DNA of 64,000 nucleotides from Patiriisocius_A hiemis (GCF_031846325.1 NZ_JAVRHZ010000001.1:248001-312000); one strand, 5' to 3'; positions 34,438-42,728 are shown, numbered from the stretch's first letter. Program-made: numbers and translations. The notes: generated by a model from the sequence alone, not told the origin.

Positions 34438-35517
34438 ATGCGACTAATAATCCTTTTTGCTTTAACATTATTTTCAACAACTGTTTTTGCCCAGAGAAAA
34501 CCAATTTCAAATCTTCCTTCTGTTAATCCTGAAGAAGTAGGTTTTAGTCAAGATTCCTTAAATATGCTTGATGATTTAATCGATAATTTCAAGCAAAGAG
34601 ATTATCGAGCTCTAATAGTTATTAAAGACAACAAATTAGCAATTGAATATTACTATAATTCATTTTGGAGAAACCATATTCACGATATACGCTCAGCCGG
34701 AAAAAGTATTACCTCAATATTATTAGGTGTTGCTATTCAAGAAGGTTACATTGAGGATTTAGACCAAGATGTTTACTCTGTTTTCTCGAAAGAAAAATAC
34801 CCTTCTATTAATGAAGACTATAAAAAGATAAAACTGATTCATTTACTAAATATGGTTTCGGGTTTAGATGCAGATTCAGATAATTCTGATACGCATGGAA
34901 ATGCAGGCCATTGGATTGCTAAAGATGAATGGGTAAACTACTTGTTAAGTATTCCATTAGTCAGAAAACCAGAATCGAAATGGGTTTATGCGGATATAAA
35001 CGCAGTTCTAATTGGAGCAATAATCGAAGAAAAAGCAGGAATGAGTTTGAGAGACTTTGCCAAAAAATATGTTTTTGACGAATTAGAAATTAAAGAGTTC
35101 TATTGGTATACAAATGCTTCAAACCAAACAGGAGGTGCGGGAAATCTTTACATTTCTGCACTTGATTTTGCCAAGCTTGGTTGTTTAATTTCAAATAAAG
35201 GAAAATGGGGCAACAAACAAATTATAAATTCTGATTATGTAAATCGTTTAATCAATGAAAATTCAAATGCAATTGGAGACTATAATCCGCTGGCAGATGG
35301 ATATGGAATGTTGTGGTATAAATCTAAACGAAAGTTCGGAACGAAAGAAGTAGAATATCTCTGGGCATCAGGAAATGGCGGAAATCATTTAGTTATTGTT
35401 CCTGAAAAGAATATGGTAATAGCAATGACTTCTGGAGCATATGGAAATTGGTATCCCCATAAAAGAGCCTACAGTATTTTGGGCAAAGTATTCCAAGCTT
35501 TGGAAAAAAATGAATAA
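34438..35517 (+). CDS. Exported class C beta-lactamase-fold serine hydrolase (cassette 10)
   Basis: A 359-residue exported hydrolase (signal peptide ending TTVFAQ). Motifs: the SxxK nucleophile in DIRSAGKSITSILLG (about residue 86), tyrosine in KWVYADINAVLIG, and a C-terminal WASGNGGNHLVIVPE in place of KTG/HxG. The pattern is that of the beta-lactamase-related serine hydrolase group, usually esterases or peptidases. It differs clearly from the cassette 8 protein, so it was probably gained separately. Confidence 0.85.
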   Translation: MRLIILFALTLFSTTVFAQRKPISNLPSVNPEEVGFSQDSLNMLDDLIDNFKQRDYRALIVIKDNKLAIEYYYNSFWRNHIHDIRSAGKSITSILLGVAIQEGYIEDLDQDVYSVFSKEKYPSINEDYKKIKLIHLLNMVSGLDADSDNSDTHGNAGHWIAKDEWVNYLLSIPLVRKPESKWVYADINAVLIGAIIEEKAGMSLRDFAKKYVFDELEIKEFYWYTNASNQTGGAGNLYISALDFAKLGCLISNKGKWGNKQIINSDYVNRLINENSNAIGDYNPLADGYGMLWYKSKRKFGTKEVEYLWASGNGGNHLVIVPEKNMVIAMTSGAYGNWYPHKRAYSILGKVFQALEKNE

Positions 35518-35526
35518 AAAAACTGC

Positions 35527-35659
35527 AGATAACAATGTGTATAATTCATTGCTAGTTAAAGCCTACTTACGAAAGTCCTCGCGGACTTTCTATCTGTGAT
35601 TTATTTGCTAACTTAGACCTAGTCAACACAACTAATCATATATTCACTTCTTGTTAGTC
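35527..35659 (+). repeat. attC-like site 10 (last complete site)
   Basis: R'' AGATAAC (35527-35533) and R' GTTAGTC (35653-35659). R'' plus flank matches the complement of its cassette start (GTTACCAGCA) at 8 of 10 bases. The inner part is close to site 9 (GAAAGTCC-TCGC-GGACTTTC, a compensated hairpin). Confidence 0.75.
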
Positions 35660-35676
35660 ATAAACTTAATAAAGTA

Positions 35677-36165
35677 ATGGAATATTCCAATTTATTAAAT
35701 ACCCTTGCACAAATAGCCTTAGGAACTTTAGGTTTTACAGGTGTTGTTGTTGCTTTAAAACACAGTACAGAGGATTGGGATAATTATGAAAAAATACGAT
35801 TTCAAGCTTTAGTCACAACAACTTTAACTGCTCTAGTTGGCTCTTTATTACCACAGGTATTTGCAATTGAATCTGATGACAGCTTTCTAACTTGGAGGTT
35901 AGCTAATTTGGGTATAGGAATAATGCATCTAGCAAACTTTAGTTCAATTATTTATGCAGCCGTTAAATATAAAGTTAAACCAGAATTTAAAGGGTTTAAA
36001 GATGTATTGGACACCATAATTGGTCCAGCTCTAATAATTTTACATTTTGTGGCAGCATTAGGTTACATTCCATGGCTCGAACTATTACTTGTTATTGGTG
36101 TACTACAACAATTGTATATTGGAATTAGTAATTTCCTCGTATTTATTAGTTGGAAAAAAAAGTAA
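35677..36165 (+). CDS. Hypothetical membrane protein (terminal module)
   Basis: A 162-residue protein with four hydrophobic segments (about 9-27, 48-63, 73-94 and 110-155, the last long enough for two spans). I do not recognise it. It starts 24 bases after the last R' box, like the cassette genes, but no closing site complementary to GTTAGTCAT follows. It is either a cassette that lost its own site or the host gene next to the array. Confidence 0.68.
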   Translation: MEYSNLLNTLAQIALGTLGFTGVVVALKHSTEDWDNYEKIRFQALVTTTLTALVGSLLPQVFAIESDDSFLTWRLANLGIGIMHLANFSSIIYAAVKYKVKPEFKGFKDVLDTIIGPALIILHFVAALGYIPWLELLLVIGVLQQLYIGISNFLVFISWKKK

Positions 36166-36181
36166 AATAAAGCGTTTATAT

Positions 36182-36206
36182 CATACAACTCTGTTGTGTG
36201 TAAAAT
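36182..36206 (+). terminator. Hairpin after the terminal array gene
   Basis: An 8-bp stem CATACAAC / GTTGTGTG with a TCT loop (36182-36200), followed by TAAAAT. It lies between convergent genes. The tail is only weakly T-rich, so the call is tentative. Confidence 0.4.
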
Positions 36207-36250
36207 ATTAATAATTAGCTGCTTATTAAATAATAGTATATTTTTAACTA

Positions 36251-37807
36251 CTACCTCGTTTTAATATCTTCAAAAGAAATAACTCGTTTCCCGTTTTTCA
36301 TTTTTACAGTAAAGGCATAAGCTTCTTTTACCCAAGGCTTTCCGCTATGTGTAAAAACAACCACACGCTCACCATCGGTTCGAAGTTCTATGAGTCCAAA
36401 GTTAGTTCTATCAAAACCATAAAAATCAATTTTTTTAAGCTCTTTGTCAGTATTTCTGCTTGAAAATAATTTGGTAAGTTGCGCTCTTGTAAAAGTATCT
36501 TTAGTGTGGTTTTTAAAGAAGGCGTTTAGGTCTTTTTGTGTAAAGCTTACGTCTTTGTATTTAAAAAAAGCGGCTAACTCTGTAGAAAATATAATTCCTT
36601 GGTCTTCTCGAGATACTTTTCCTAAAGCATTAAGTAAAGTGGCTCTTGGATGCATATATTCCCAAAACTCACTATCGTCTCCAGATGAGATAAGAGAAAC
36701 AATAGGCTCCATTTTTTTTAAGGTTTTAAAGTCAAACTCGTGTGAGCCGTGGTGGGGTGCTTTTAGTATTTCAGCTTTCAATAATCTATCATCCAGTTTT
36801 TTATCTAGCACCTGCATGGACTCTTCGTTTAAATCACCTGTAAAATTTATCCGCACATTGCCATAGCTTAATCTAAAAGCAATAGAATGTCCGTTTATAG
36901 TGTGAGATGCAGAATACTTGTGCGAGCTTACATCGGCTTCATGAGTTTCGGCCTCTGGGTCGGGTGCATGTTTGTGCAAAAAGGGGAGGGCTTCTACTTC
37001 TTGTCCGTTTTCTTGTACTTTTTCAGTAAAAGGACCATGTAAATCTATTTTTATGCCTTCATCGTGTAAAAAATCAAATACTTGTGTTTCATCCATACCA
37101 TAATTCACTCGTCTAAAATCAATAGGTGCTCTGGTTTCCCAATGGTCTATGGTTTTGGTCCAAGACTTAAATTTTACGTTTTGCTGTGATTTGGGTACTT
37201 CTCTAGGGTCGTTAACTAAATCTGTAATAAAGAGTTTGCTGTTATGAACTGCTGTTTTGCCTAGCCGTTCTTCCTCATCAATAGAACTAGGCCTTTTTAC
37301 GAGTCCGTTGTGAAGTATCCTTTTGGGCTGTATAGCAACGCGTTTAGTTCTATGGACTTCTGCCTTTTTAAATTCATTTAAGCCATCAAAATGGTCGGCA
37401 TCTCCATGGGTAACTATAATAGCATCAACAGGGATAGGGTTGTTCTTATGTGATCTTTTATATTTAAACCGAGCGGTAAAGTGGCGTGGAAATAACTTAT
37501 TATGTCCTCCATCTATAATAATAATTTTGTCCTCAGGGGTTTGGAGCACCATGCCATCTCCTTGTTGCACATCTACCATAGACATTTTTAAGGTTCCCTT
37601 ACTCATAGTCTTTGGCTTGCCTTTTACGTATCCTTCGTAGGGGCTAAAGTATCTATTAAGAACTTTAACCTTTGTTTCTCTTTTTTGAGAATTATACTCT
37701 ACAATTTCAACAGGATCTCCAAATATGAGGATATCACTTTTTTTATTTTTTCCTTGTGCATTTTTTCTGTAAACAGAAACAAAGTCGTCTGCAATAAACG
37801 TTGCCAT
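36251..37807 (-). CDS. ComEC-like MBL-fold hydrolase
   Basis: A 518-residue protein without signal peptide. After an N-terminal SH3-like region (about 1-65) comes a metallo-beta-lactamase domain: MVDVQQGDGMVLQ, IIIDGGHNKLF, VTHGDADHFDG (zinc motif HxDxDH) and KAPHHGSHEFD. These match the soluble MBL domain of the ComEC/Rec2 family, but the membrane-channel part is absent. Such stand-alone proteins are hydrolases of unknown substrate; some sit in defence loci. Here it borders the cassette array, convergent with the last array gene. Any link with the array is unproven. Confidence 0.8.
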   Translation of the reverse strand: MATFIADDFVSVYRKNAQGKNKKSDILIFGDPVEIVEYNSQKRETKVKVLNRYFSPYEGYVKGKPKTMSKGTLKMSMVDVQQGDGMVLQTPEDKIIIIDGGHNKLFPRHFTARFKYKRSHKNNPIPVDAIIVTHGDADHFDGLNEFKKAEVHRTKRVAIQPKRILHNGLVKRPSSIDEEERLGKTAVHNSKLFITDLVNDPREVPKSQQNVKFKSWTKTIDHWETRAPIDFRRVNYGMDETQVFDFLHDEGIKIDLHGPFTEKVQENGQEVEALPFLHKHAPDPEAETHEADVSSHKYSASHTINGHSIAFRLSYGNVRINFTGDLNEESMQVLDKKLDDRLLKAEILKAPHHGSHEFDFKTLKKMEPIVSLISSGDDSEFWEYMHPRATLLNALGKVSREDQGIIFSTELAAFFKYKDVSFTQKDLNAFFKNHTKDTFTRAQLTKLFSSRNTDKELKKIDFYGFDRTNFGLIELRTDGERVVVFTHSGKPWVKEAYAFTVKMKNGKRVISFEDIKTR

Positions 37808-37938
37808 AATTTTAATTTAGTTAGTTGCTTCTAAGGTAGTTAGAAATGATTAATTGTACTACCGTTTTTTAACCTGTTTTTTCTATAAAAAACTTACTTG
37901 CATCATTTCAGATTAAAAATGTATCCTTATTTTTGCCT

Positions 37939-39468
37939 ATGCAAAACAACGTCCTCATTCTAGATTTTGGATCGCAGTACACGCAGCTAATTGCTAGACG
38001 TGTAAGAGAATTAAATATTTACTGCGAGATCCACCCATATCATAAAGTACCACAAGATTTATCGAGTTTTAAAGCCGTTATTTTATCGGGGAGCCCTTTT
38101 TCGGTGCGCGCCGAGGATGCGCCGCATCCTGACCTTTCACAAATTAAAGGTCACAAACCGTTATTAGCGGTTTGTTACGGCGCTCAGTATCTAGCTCATT
38201 TTAATGGGGGTAGTGTGGCACCATCAGACATCCGTGAGTATGGTCGCGCTAAGCTAACCACCATATTGAGTCATGACGATTTGTTTGCAGGCATAAAAGA
38301 AGATACACAGGTATGGATGAGCCATAGCGACACTATAGCTACTTTACCAGAAAAAGGAGTGCGTTTGGCTAGCACAGATGATGTTGCAAATGCAGCTTAT
38401 AGAATTGAAGATGAAGAAACCTACGCTATTCAATTCCACCCTGAAGTGTATCACACAAAAGATGGAAAACAATTATTACAAAATTTTTTAGTTGACATTG
38501 CAGGAGTAGCACAGTCTTGGACACCTGCAGCATTTGTAGATACTACTGTTTCAGAATTAAAGAAAAAAATTGGAAATGATAAGGTAGTACTAGGTTTGAG
38601 TGGAGGTGTAGACTCTACTGTTGCTGCTATTTTATTACACAAAGCAATAGGTAAAAACCTGTATTGCATTTTTGTAAATAATGGATTGCTACGTAAAAAT
38701 GAATTTAGCGATGTATTGCTTCAGTATAAAGATATGGGGCTTAATGTAAAAGGGGTAGATGCATCATTACGCTTTTTGGACGCACTCAAAGGAGAAAGTG
38801 ATCCCGAAGCAAAACGCAAGGCAATTGGTCGTGTTTTTATTGAAGTTTTTGATGATGAGGCAACGAGCATTAAAGATGTAACATATTTAGCACAAGGTAC
38901 TATTTACCCAGATGTGATTGAAAGTGTATCTGTTAATGGACCTTCTGTAACTATAAAGTCACATCACAATGTTGGTGGACTTCCAGATTTTATGAAATTA
39001 AAGGTTGTAGAGCCATTACGAATGCTATTTAAAGACGAAGTACGTCGTGTTGGTGCAGAAATGGGAATTGATTCTAAGTTGTTAGGAAGACATCCGTTTC
39101 CAGGTCCTGGATTGGCAATTAGAATTCTTGGAGATATTACTGCAGAAAAAGTTAGAATTTTACAAGAAGTAGATGCTATTTTTATTGACGGACTTAGAAA
39201 ATGGAATTTATACGATAAAGTTTGGCAAGCAGGAGCTATATTGCTTCCAGTAAATAGTGTAGGAGTGATGGGAGATGAGCGCACCTACGAAAAAGTAGTT
39301 GCTTTACGTGCAGTAGAGTCTACCGATGGAATGACGGCAGATTGGGTAAACTTACCTTACGAATTTTTACAAGAAACCAGTAATCATATAATAAATAGAG
39401 TTAAAGGCGTTAATAGAGTAGTGTACGATATAAGCTCAAAACCTCCTGCAACGATTGAGTGGGAATAA
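37939..39468 (+). CDS. guaA: GMP synthase (glutamine-hydrolysing)
   Basis: 509 residues from the ATG at 37939 (a TTG two codons upstream is less likely). The N-terminal class I amidotransferase has ILDFGSQYTQLIARR, the nucleophile cysteine in AVCYGAQYLA, and the HPE of FHPEVYH. The ATP-pyrophosphatase domain has the PP-loop GLSGGVDSTV (about 221-230), followed by the dimerisation domain with RHPFPGPGLAIR. It converts XMP to GMP in the cytoplasm. All motifs are intact and the length is normal. Confidence 0.97.
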   Translation: MQNNVLILDFGSQYTQLIARRVRELNIYCEIHPYHKVPQDLSSFKAVILSGSPFSVRAEDAPHPDLSQIKGHKPLLAVCYGAQYLAHFNGGSVAPSDIREYGRAKLTTILSHDDLFAGIKEDTQVWMSHSDTIATLPEKGVRLASTDDVANAAYRIEDEETYAIQFHPEVYHTKDGKQLLQNFLVDIAGVAQSWTPAAFVDTTVSELKKKIGNDKVVLGLSGGVDSTVAAILLHKAIGKNLYCIFVNNGLLRKNEFSDVLLQYKDMGLNVKGVDASLRFLDALKGESDPEAKRKAIGRVFIEVFDDEATSIKDVTYLAQGTIYPDVIESVSVNGPSVTIKSHHNVGGLPDFMKLKVVEPLRMLFKDEVRRVGAEMGIDSKLLGRHPFPGPGLAIRILGDITAEKVRILQEVDAIFIDGLRKWNLYDKVWQAGAILLPVNSVGVMGDERTYEKVVALRAVESTDGMTADWVNLPYEFLQETSNHIINRVKGVNRVVYDISSKPPATIEWE

Positions 39469-39525
39469 ATTTAGTTTAATTTTAAGATAAAAAAGTTTAC
39501 ATTGTACAAGTAAAACAAACCTCAC

Positions 39526-41433
39526 GTGAAATACATTTTTTGCATACTTACCTTACTTATAGTAAATACTAGTTGTGGTTCTATTGCACAACAGCAATAT
39601 AAAAGTCATACGGTTGCTCAAGGTGAAACCGTTTATAGTATTTCAAAAAAGTATAATCTTACTGAAGCTGAGATTTATAAGCTGAATCCAGACGCTAAAA
39701 AAGGAGTGCAAACAGGTAGCATACTTATTTTGCCATCCAACATTGGTACTATTTCAAATTCTGAAAATACTCCTACGAGCTTTAAAAGGCATCGTGTAAA
39801 ACGAAGAGAAACGCTTTACAGTATCTCACAATTGTATAACGTAAGTCAAGACGATTTAAAAAAATACAATAAAGAGTTGTACTCCAGACAGCTTAAAAAA
39901 GGGGAAAAAATCCAAATCCCTATTTTTGGTGGAGCATCCTCTAATACCTCAAATACTGGTAGTACAACAACTACAGAAGACCCTAAAAAATCTACACATA
40001 CCGTTCAGCCTAAAGAAACGGTATATGGGATTGCTAGAAAGTACGGTATTACAATTCCAGAACTACAAGCACTAAACCCTGGATTAGGTGAAAGTGTTCA
40101 AATAGGAGCCACTTTAAATGTTCCAGATACTTCAGTTACTGAAACAGCTACTATAGATGACGAGAACTATAATTTTTATGAAGTCCAACCCAAAGAGGGC
40201 TTTTTTAGGTTAAAAGTAAAATTAGGTCTTACTGAAGAAGAAATTGTTCTATTGAATCCGTATGCAAAAGATGGTTTAAAAGAAGGAATGATTTTAAAAA
40301 TTCCGAAGGGAGGAAACGTTAGTACAGATCAAGTTACTAAAGTAAATCTAGAGAATGCTATCTCTAATAGAATACGAAGAAAAGTGGCTGTGATGCTTCC
40401 TTTTCAGTTACAAAAAGCATCAGATTCTATTTCCTCAAATGAAGAGCTCTTAAAAAAGAATAACACTATACGCATTGCGCTAGATTTTTATAGTGGTGTT
40501 TTAATGGCTGCGGAGTTTGCGAAAGATAAAGGTATTTCAGTAGAATTAGACATCTATGATACACAGGGAAGTACTAGTAAGGTTTCTAGCATATTATCGC
40601 AAAATAATTTTGAAGAAACCCATGCAATTGTTGGGCCTTTACTTAGTAAAAATGTAGTACAAGTTGCTTCGAAAGTAAAAAGTAAAGATGTTCCTGTGTT
40701 TTCTCCATTGAGTAATAAGAATATTAAAATGACATCAAATTTATTTCAAACTTTGCCTACAGATGCAATGCTTGAGGATAAAATGATGAATTTTATTACC
40801 GAAAATACTGTTGGTAAAAACGTATTGCTTATCACAGATGCCACAAGGAATACTCAAAAACAACGAATACTTTCTGCATTACCAAACACTAAAACAGTTT
40901 CTTTACGAAAAGACTCTTTCTTGTATGTTGCAGATATAGAGAACAAGCTAGATAAACTAGGTGAAAATTGGATATTGCTAGAAGCAACAAATCCAGTTTT
41001 AGTAAGTAATGTGGTTGCTTTACTTAATGGTTTGCCTAGTCGTTATAAGGTTAGGTTATTAACTTTAGATAAAAACGATTCTTATGACTATCACGATGTT
41101 TCAAACCTTCATTTAGCAAAATTAAACTTCACATTTCCTTCAGTAAATAAGAGTTATAATTATAAAGATAAAACACCATTTTTGGTGAGTTATAAAAATA
41201 AATATGGAGTGCTACCAAACAAGTATGCAGTTCGTGGTTTTGATATTATGTATGATGTTTTACTTCGATTAGCATCAGCAGATGATGTTTATGACGCTTC
41301 TAACAACGAATATGAAACAGAGTATATAGAAAATAAGTTTATGTATAGTAAAAAGTTATTTTCTGGCTATCAAAACAATGCATTGTATATACTTAAATAT
41401 ACTAACGACTTACAATTTGAAGTAGTAAAATAA
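39526..41433 (+). CDS. LysM and periplasmic-binding-protein-like (PBP1) protein
   Basis: A 635-residue exported protein (GTG start; signal peptide with TSCGS near residue 18, possibly a lipoprotein). Four LysM-type peptidoglycan-binding units follow at about residues 27-70, 86-129, 155-198 and 217-258 (for example SHTVAQGETVYSISKKYNL). From about 285 to the end is a type 1 periplasmic-binding-protein fold (KVAVMLPFQL, AIVGPLLSKNV, YKVRLLTLDKND). This architecture is widespread in Flavobacteria between guaA and an OsmC gene. It probably acts in the cell wall; the ligand is unknown. Its stop overlaps the next start by one base. Confidence 0.9.
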   Translation: MKYIFCILTLLIVNTSCGSIAQQQYKSHTVAQGETVYSISKKYNLTEAEIYKLNPDAKKGVQTGSILILPSNIGTISNSENTPTSFKRHRVKRRETLYSISQLYNVSQDDLKKYNKELYSRQLKKGEKIQIPIFGGASSNTSNTGSTTTTEDPKKSTHTVQPKETVYGIARKYGITIPELQALNPGLGESVQIGATLNVPDTSVTETATIDDENYNFYEVQPKEGFFRLKVKLGLTEEEIVLLNPYAKDGLKEGMILKIPKGGNVSTDQVTKVNLENAISNRIRRKVAVMLPFQLQKASDSISSNEELLKKNNTIRIALDFYSGVLMAAEFAKDKGISVELDIYDTQGSTSKVSSILSQNNFEETHAIVGPLLSKNVVQVASKVKSKDVPVFSPLSNKNIKMTSNLFQTLPTDAMLEDKMMNFITENTVGKNVLLITDATRNTQKQRILSALPNTKTVSLRKDSFLYVADIENKLDKLGENWILLEATNPVLVSNVVALLNGLPSRYKVRLLTLDKNDSYDYHDVSNLHLAKLNFTFPSVNKSYNYKDKTPFLVSYKNKYGVLPNKYAVRGFDIMYDVLLRLASADDVYDASNNEYETEYIENKFMYSKKLFSGYQNNALYILKYTNDLQFEVVK

Positions 41434-41837
41434 TGAGCACCTCAAAAGTCACTTACTTAGGAAACCTCCGAACGGAAAACGAACATCTTAAATCTGGAAA
41501 TACCTATTTTACAGATGCCCCTACAGATAACAATGGAAAAGGAGAAGCTTTTTCTCCTACAGATACGGTTGCAACTGGATTAGCAAATTGTATGCTAACG
41601 GTAATGGGTATTAAAGCAAATAGTATGGATGTAGTATTAGATGGTAGTACTGCAGAAGTAACTAAAACTATGGCTTCAAACCCCCGTAGAATTTCAAAAA
41701 TTGAAATTGTACTTTCTTTGCCAATTGGGATTGATGCAAAAATTCAGAAAATTCTTGAGAATACTGCTAACTCATGTCCTGTGCATCATAGCTTACATCC
41801 AGATATTGAAAAGGAAATTACTTTTAATTGGGGGTAA
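41433..41837 (+). CDS. OsmC/Ohr-family peroxiredoxin-like protein
   Basis: A 134-residue OsmC family protein. Two cysteines sit in the expected places: ATGLANCMLTVMG (about residue 52) and ENTANSCPVHHSLHP (about residue 115). Family members reduce organic hydroperoxides with a thiol pair. The ATG overlaps the stop of the LysM-PBP gene, indicating co-transcription. It may use bacillithiol or lipoyl systems for recycling, by inference. Confidence 0.9.
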   Translation: MSTSKVTYLGNLRTENEHLKSGNTYFTDAPTDNNGKGEAFSPTDTVATGLANCMLTVMGIKANSMDVVLDGSTAEVTKTMASNPRRISKIEIVLSLPIGIDAKIQKILENTANSCPVHHSLHPDIEKEITFNWG

Positions 41838-41903
41838 TCTTTTTCATTCAACTCTTAAGAGAGGAGTAAAAAATAAACCTAACTATTTTCCGTTATTATT
41901 ACC

Positions 41904-42437
41904 ATGAAGTTTTTGGTAGTATTATTTTGTTTGCTCTATGCATTACCAGCTCCTAATGACAATATTAAAATGCGATGGAGAGAAGACCGGAAGTTAACTT
42001 GGGATGATTTTAGAGGGCGTCCATCCGGTAGTCCAGAGTATGTTGCAAGCACCAATTCTGGTATCTCATTCTCTTATAGTTACTCGACTAGAAATGGCGA
42101 TATAATTTTAGAGTATAGTGTGCAAAGTAATTTTTATCCAGAACTTTCTTGGTACCGTAGCGGAATTGTTACAGACTACATCTTACAACACGAACAAACG
42201 CACTTTGATATTTCAGAGTTATATGCTAGAAAACTCAGGCAGAAGATAGAAGAAGCTACATTTACCAAAAATATTAAATTGGAGTTAGAGGCAATTTATT
42301 CTGAAAACGAAAAACAAAGGCAGCAAACCCAACATAAATACGACAAGGAAACAGAACATTCTAAACTTGCTGAAAAAGAATTCCAATGGCGCTTGTTTAT
42401 TGCTCAAAAATTAAAAAAACATGAATATTGGAAATAG
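41904..42437 (+). CDS. DUF922 family exported protein (putative zinc protease)
   Basis: A 177-residue protein with a signal peptide (MKFLVVLFCLLYALPAPN). The segment MRWREDRKLTWDDFRGRP is the DUF922 start signature, and YILQHEQTHFDISELYAR carries an HExxH motif at about residues 95-99. The C-terminus is a charged coiled coil (KIEEATF to AEKEFQWRLF). It is probably a periplasmic zinc-dependent peptidase, inferred from the motif only. Confidence 0.85.
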   Translation: MKFLVVLFCLLYALPAPNDNIKMRWREDRKLTWDDFRGRPSGSPEYVASTNSGISFSYSYSTRNGDIILEYSVQSNFYPELSWYRSGIVTDYILQHEQTHFDISELYARKLRQKIEEATFTKNIKLELEAIYSENEKQRQQTQHKYDKETEHSKLAEKEFQWRLFIAQKLKKHEYWK

Positions 42438-42483
42438 TATAGAGTATAAATTTATTAGTAATTAAAGACATAATATTTATATC

Positions 42484-42602
42484 AAAGCGAAGCTTTGAAC
42501 TCCTTTTCAGCAGAATAGAGAGATAAACTCTGAGATTCAGGAGTTCCAAAATTGGAACGACGCAGAGTTTATTGATTGGTTTTTAGCTTTGCTGAAAAAT
42601 TC
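42484..42602 (+). repeat. Nested-stem intergenic element
   Basis: Three nested perfect inverted repeats: TTTTCAGC (42504-42511) with GCTGAAAA (42591-42598); ATAAACTCTG (42523-42532) with CAGAGTTTAT (42563-42572); GTTCCAA (42543-42549) with TTGGAAC (42552-42558). An alternative pairing GAACTCC/GGAGTTC is possible. This is a structured RNA or a mobile palindromic repeat; no gene is within it. Confidence 0.7.
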
Positions 42603-42677
42603 CTCAGAAATCGAAGATTCACGAATACTTTATTTGTATTTTATTAATGAATGAGTAAAAGGTGTCTTTTCTTTTGT

Positions 42678-42709
42678 TTCATTTTCTTTGGACAAGCAAA
42701 GAAAATGAA
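42678..42709 (+). repeat. Perfect 13-bp hairpin before the DUF3820 gene
   Basis: TTCATTTTCTTTG (42678-42690) and CAAAGAAAATGAA (42697-42709) with a six-base GACAAG loop. It lies just upstream of the probable start of the following gene, so it may be a leader element or dispersed repeat. A longer frame runs through it, but its translation looks like low-complexity shadow sequence. Confidence 0.7.
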
Positions 42710-42728
42710 AATCAATAAACCATTCTCA

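Larger units (their letters stand above)
23091..35659 (+). mobile_element. Integron-like gene cassette array without integrase (CALIN-like)
   Basis: Ten attC-like sites (first site starts 26093, last ends 35659) separate modules all oriented on the plus strand. Each site begins with a box ending AAC and ends with a box starting GTT. For nearly every module, the bases after the upstream GTT are complementary to the bases before its downstream AAC (9-10 perfect bases in modules 1, 2, 4, 5, 6, 8 and 9; imperfect in 7 and 10; poor in 3). Start codons lie 12-76 bases after the junction and stop codons 1-25 bases before the next site, the compactness expected of cassettes. No tyrosine-recombinase gene is in the window. 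An eleventh gene (35677-36165) follows without a closing site. Confidence 0.8.

Noticed and set aside
26093..35659. Intergenic structures as simple transcription terminators
   Set aside because: They are 130-195 bases, begin and end with conserved AAC/GTT boxes, covary, lack T runs, and pair with the far end of the preceding module.
23091..36165. Prophage or insertion-sequence island
   Set aside because: There are no phage structural, integrase or transposase genes; genes are unrelated and separated by recombination-like sites.
37928..37935. TATTTTTG element as guaA promoter
   Set aside because: No TTG element at the right distance, and transcription from it would start inside the coding region.
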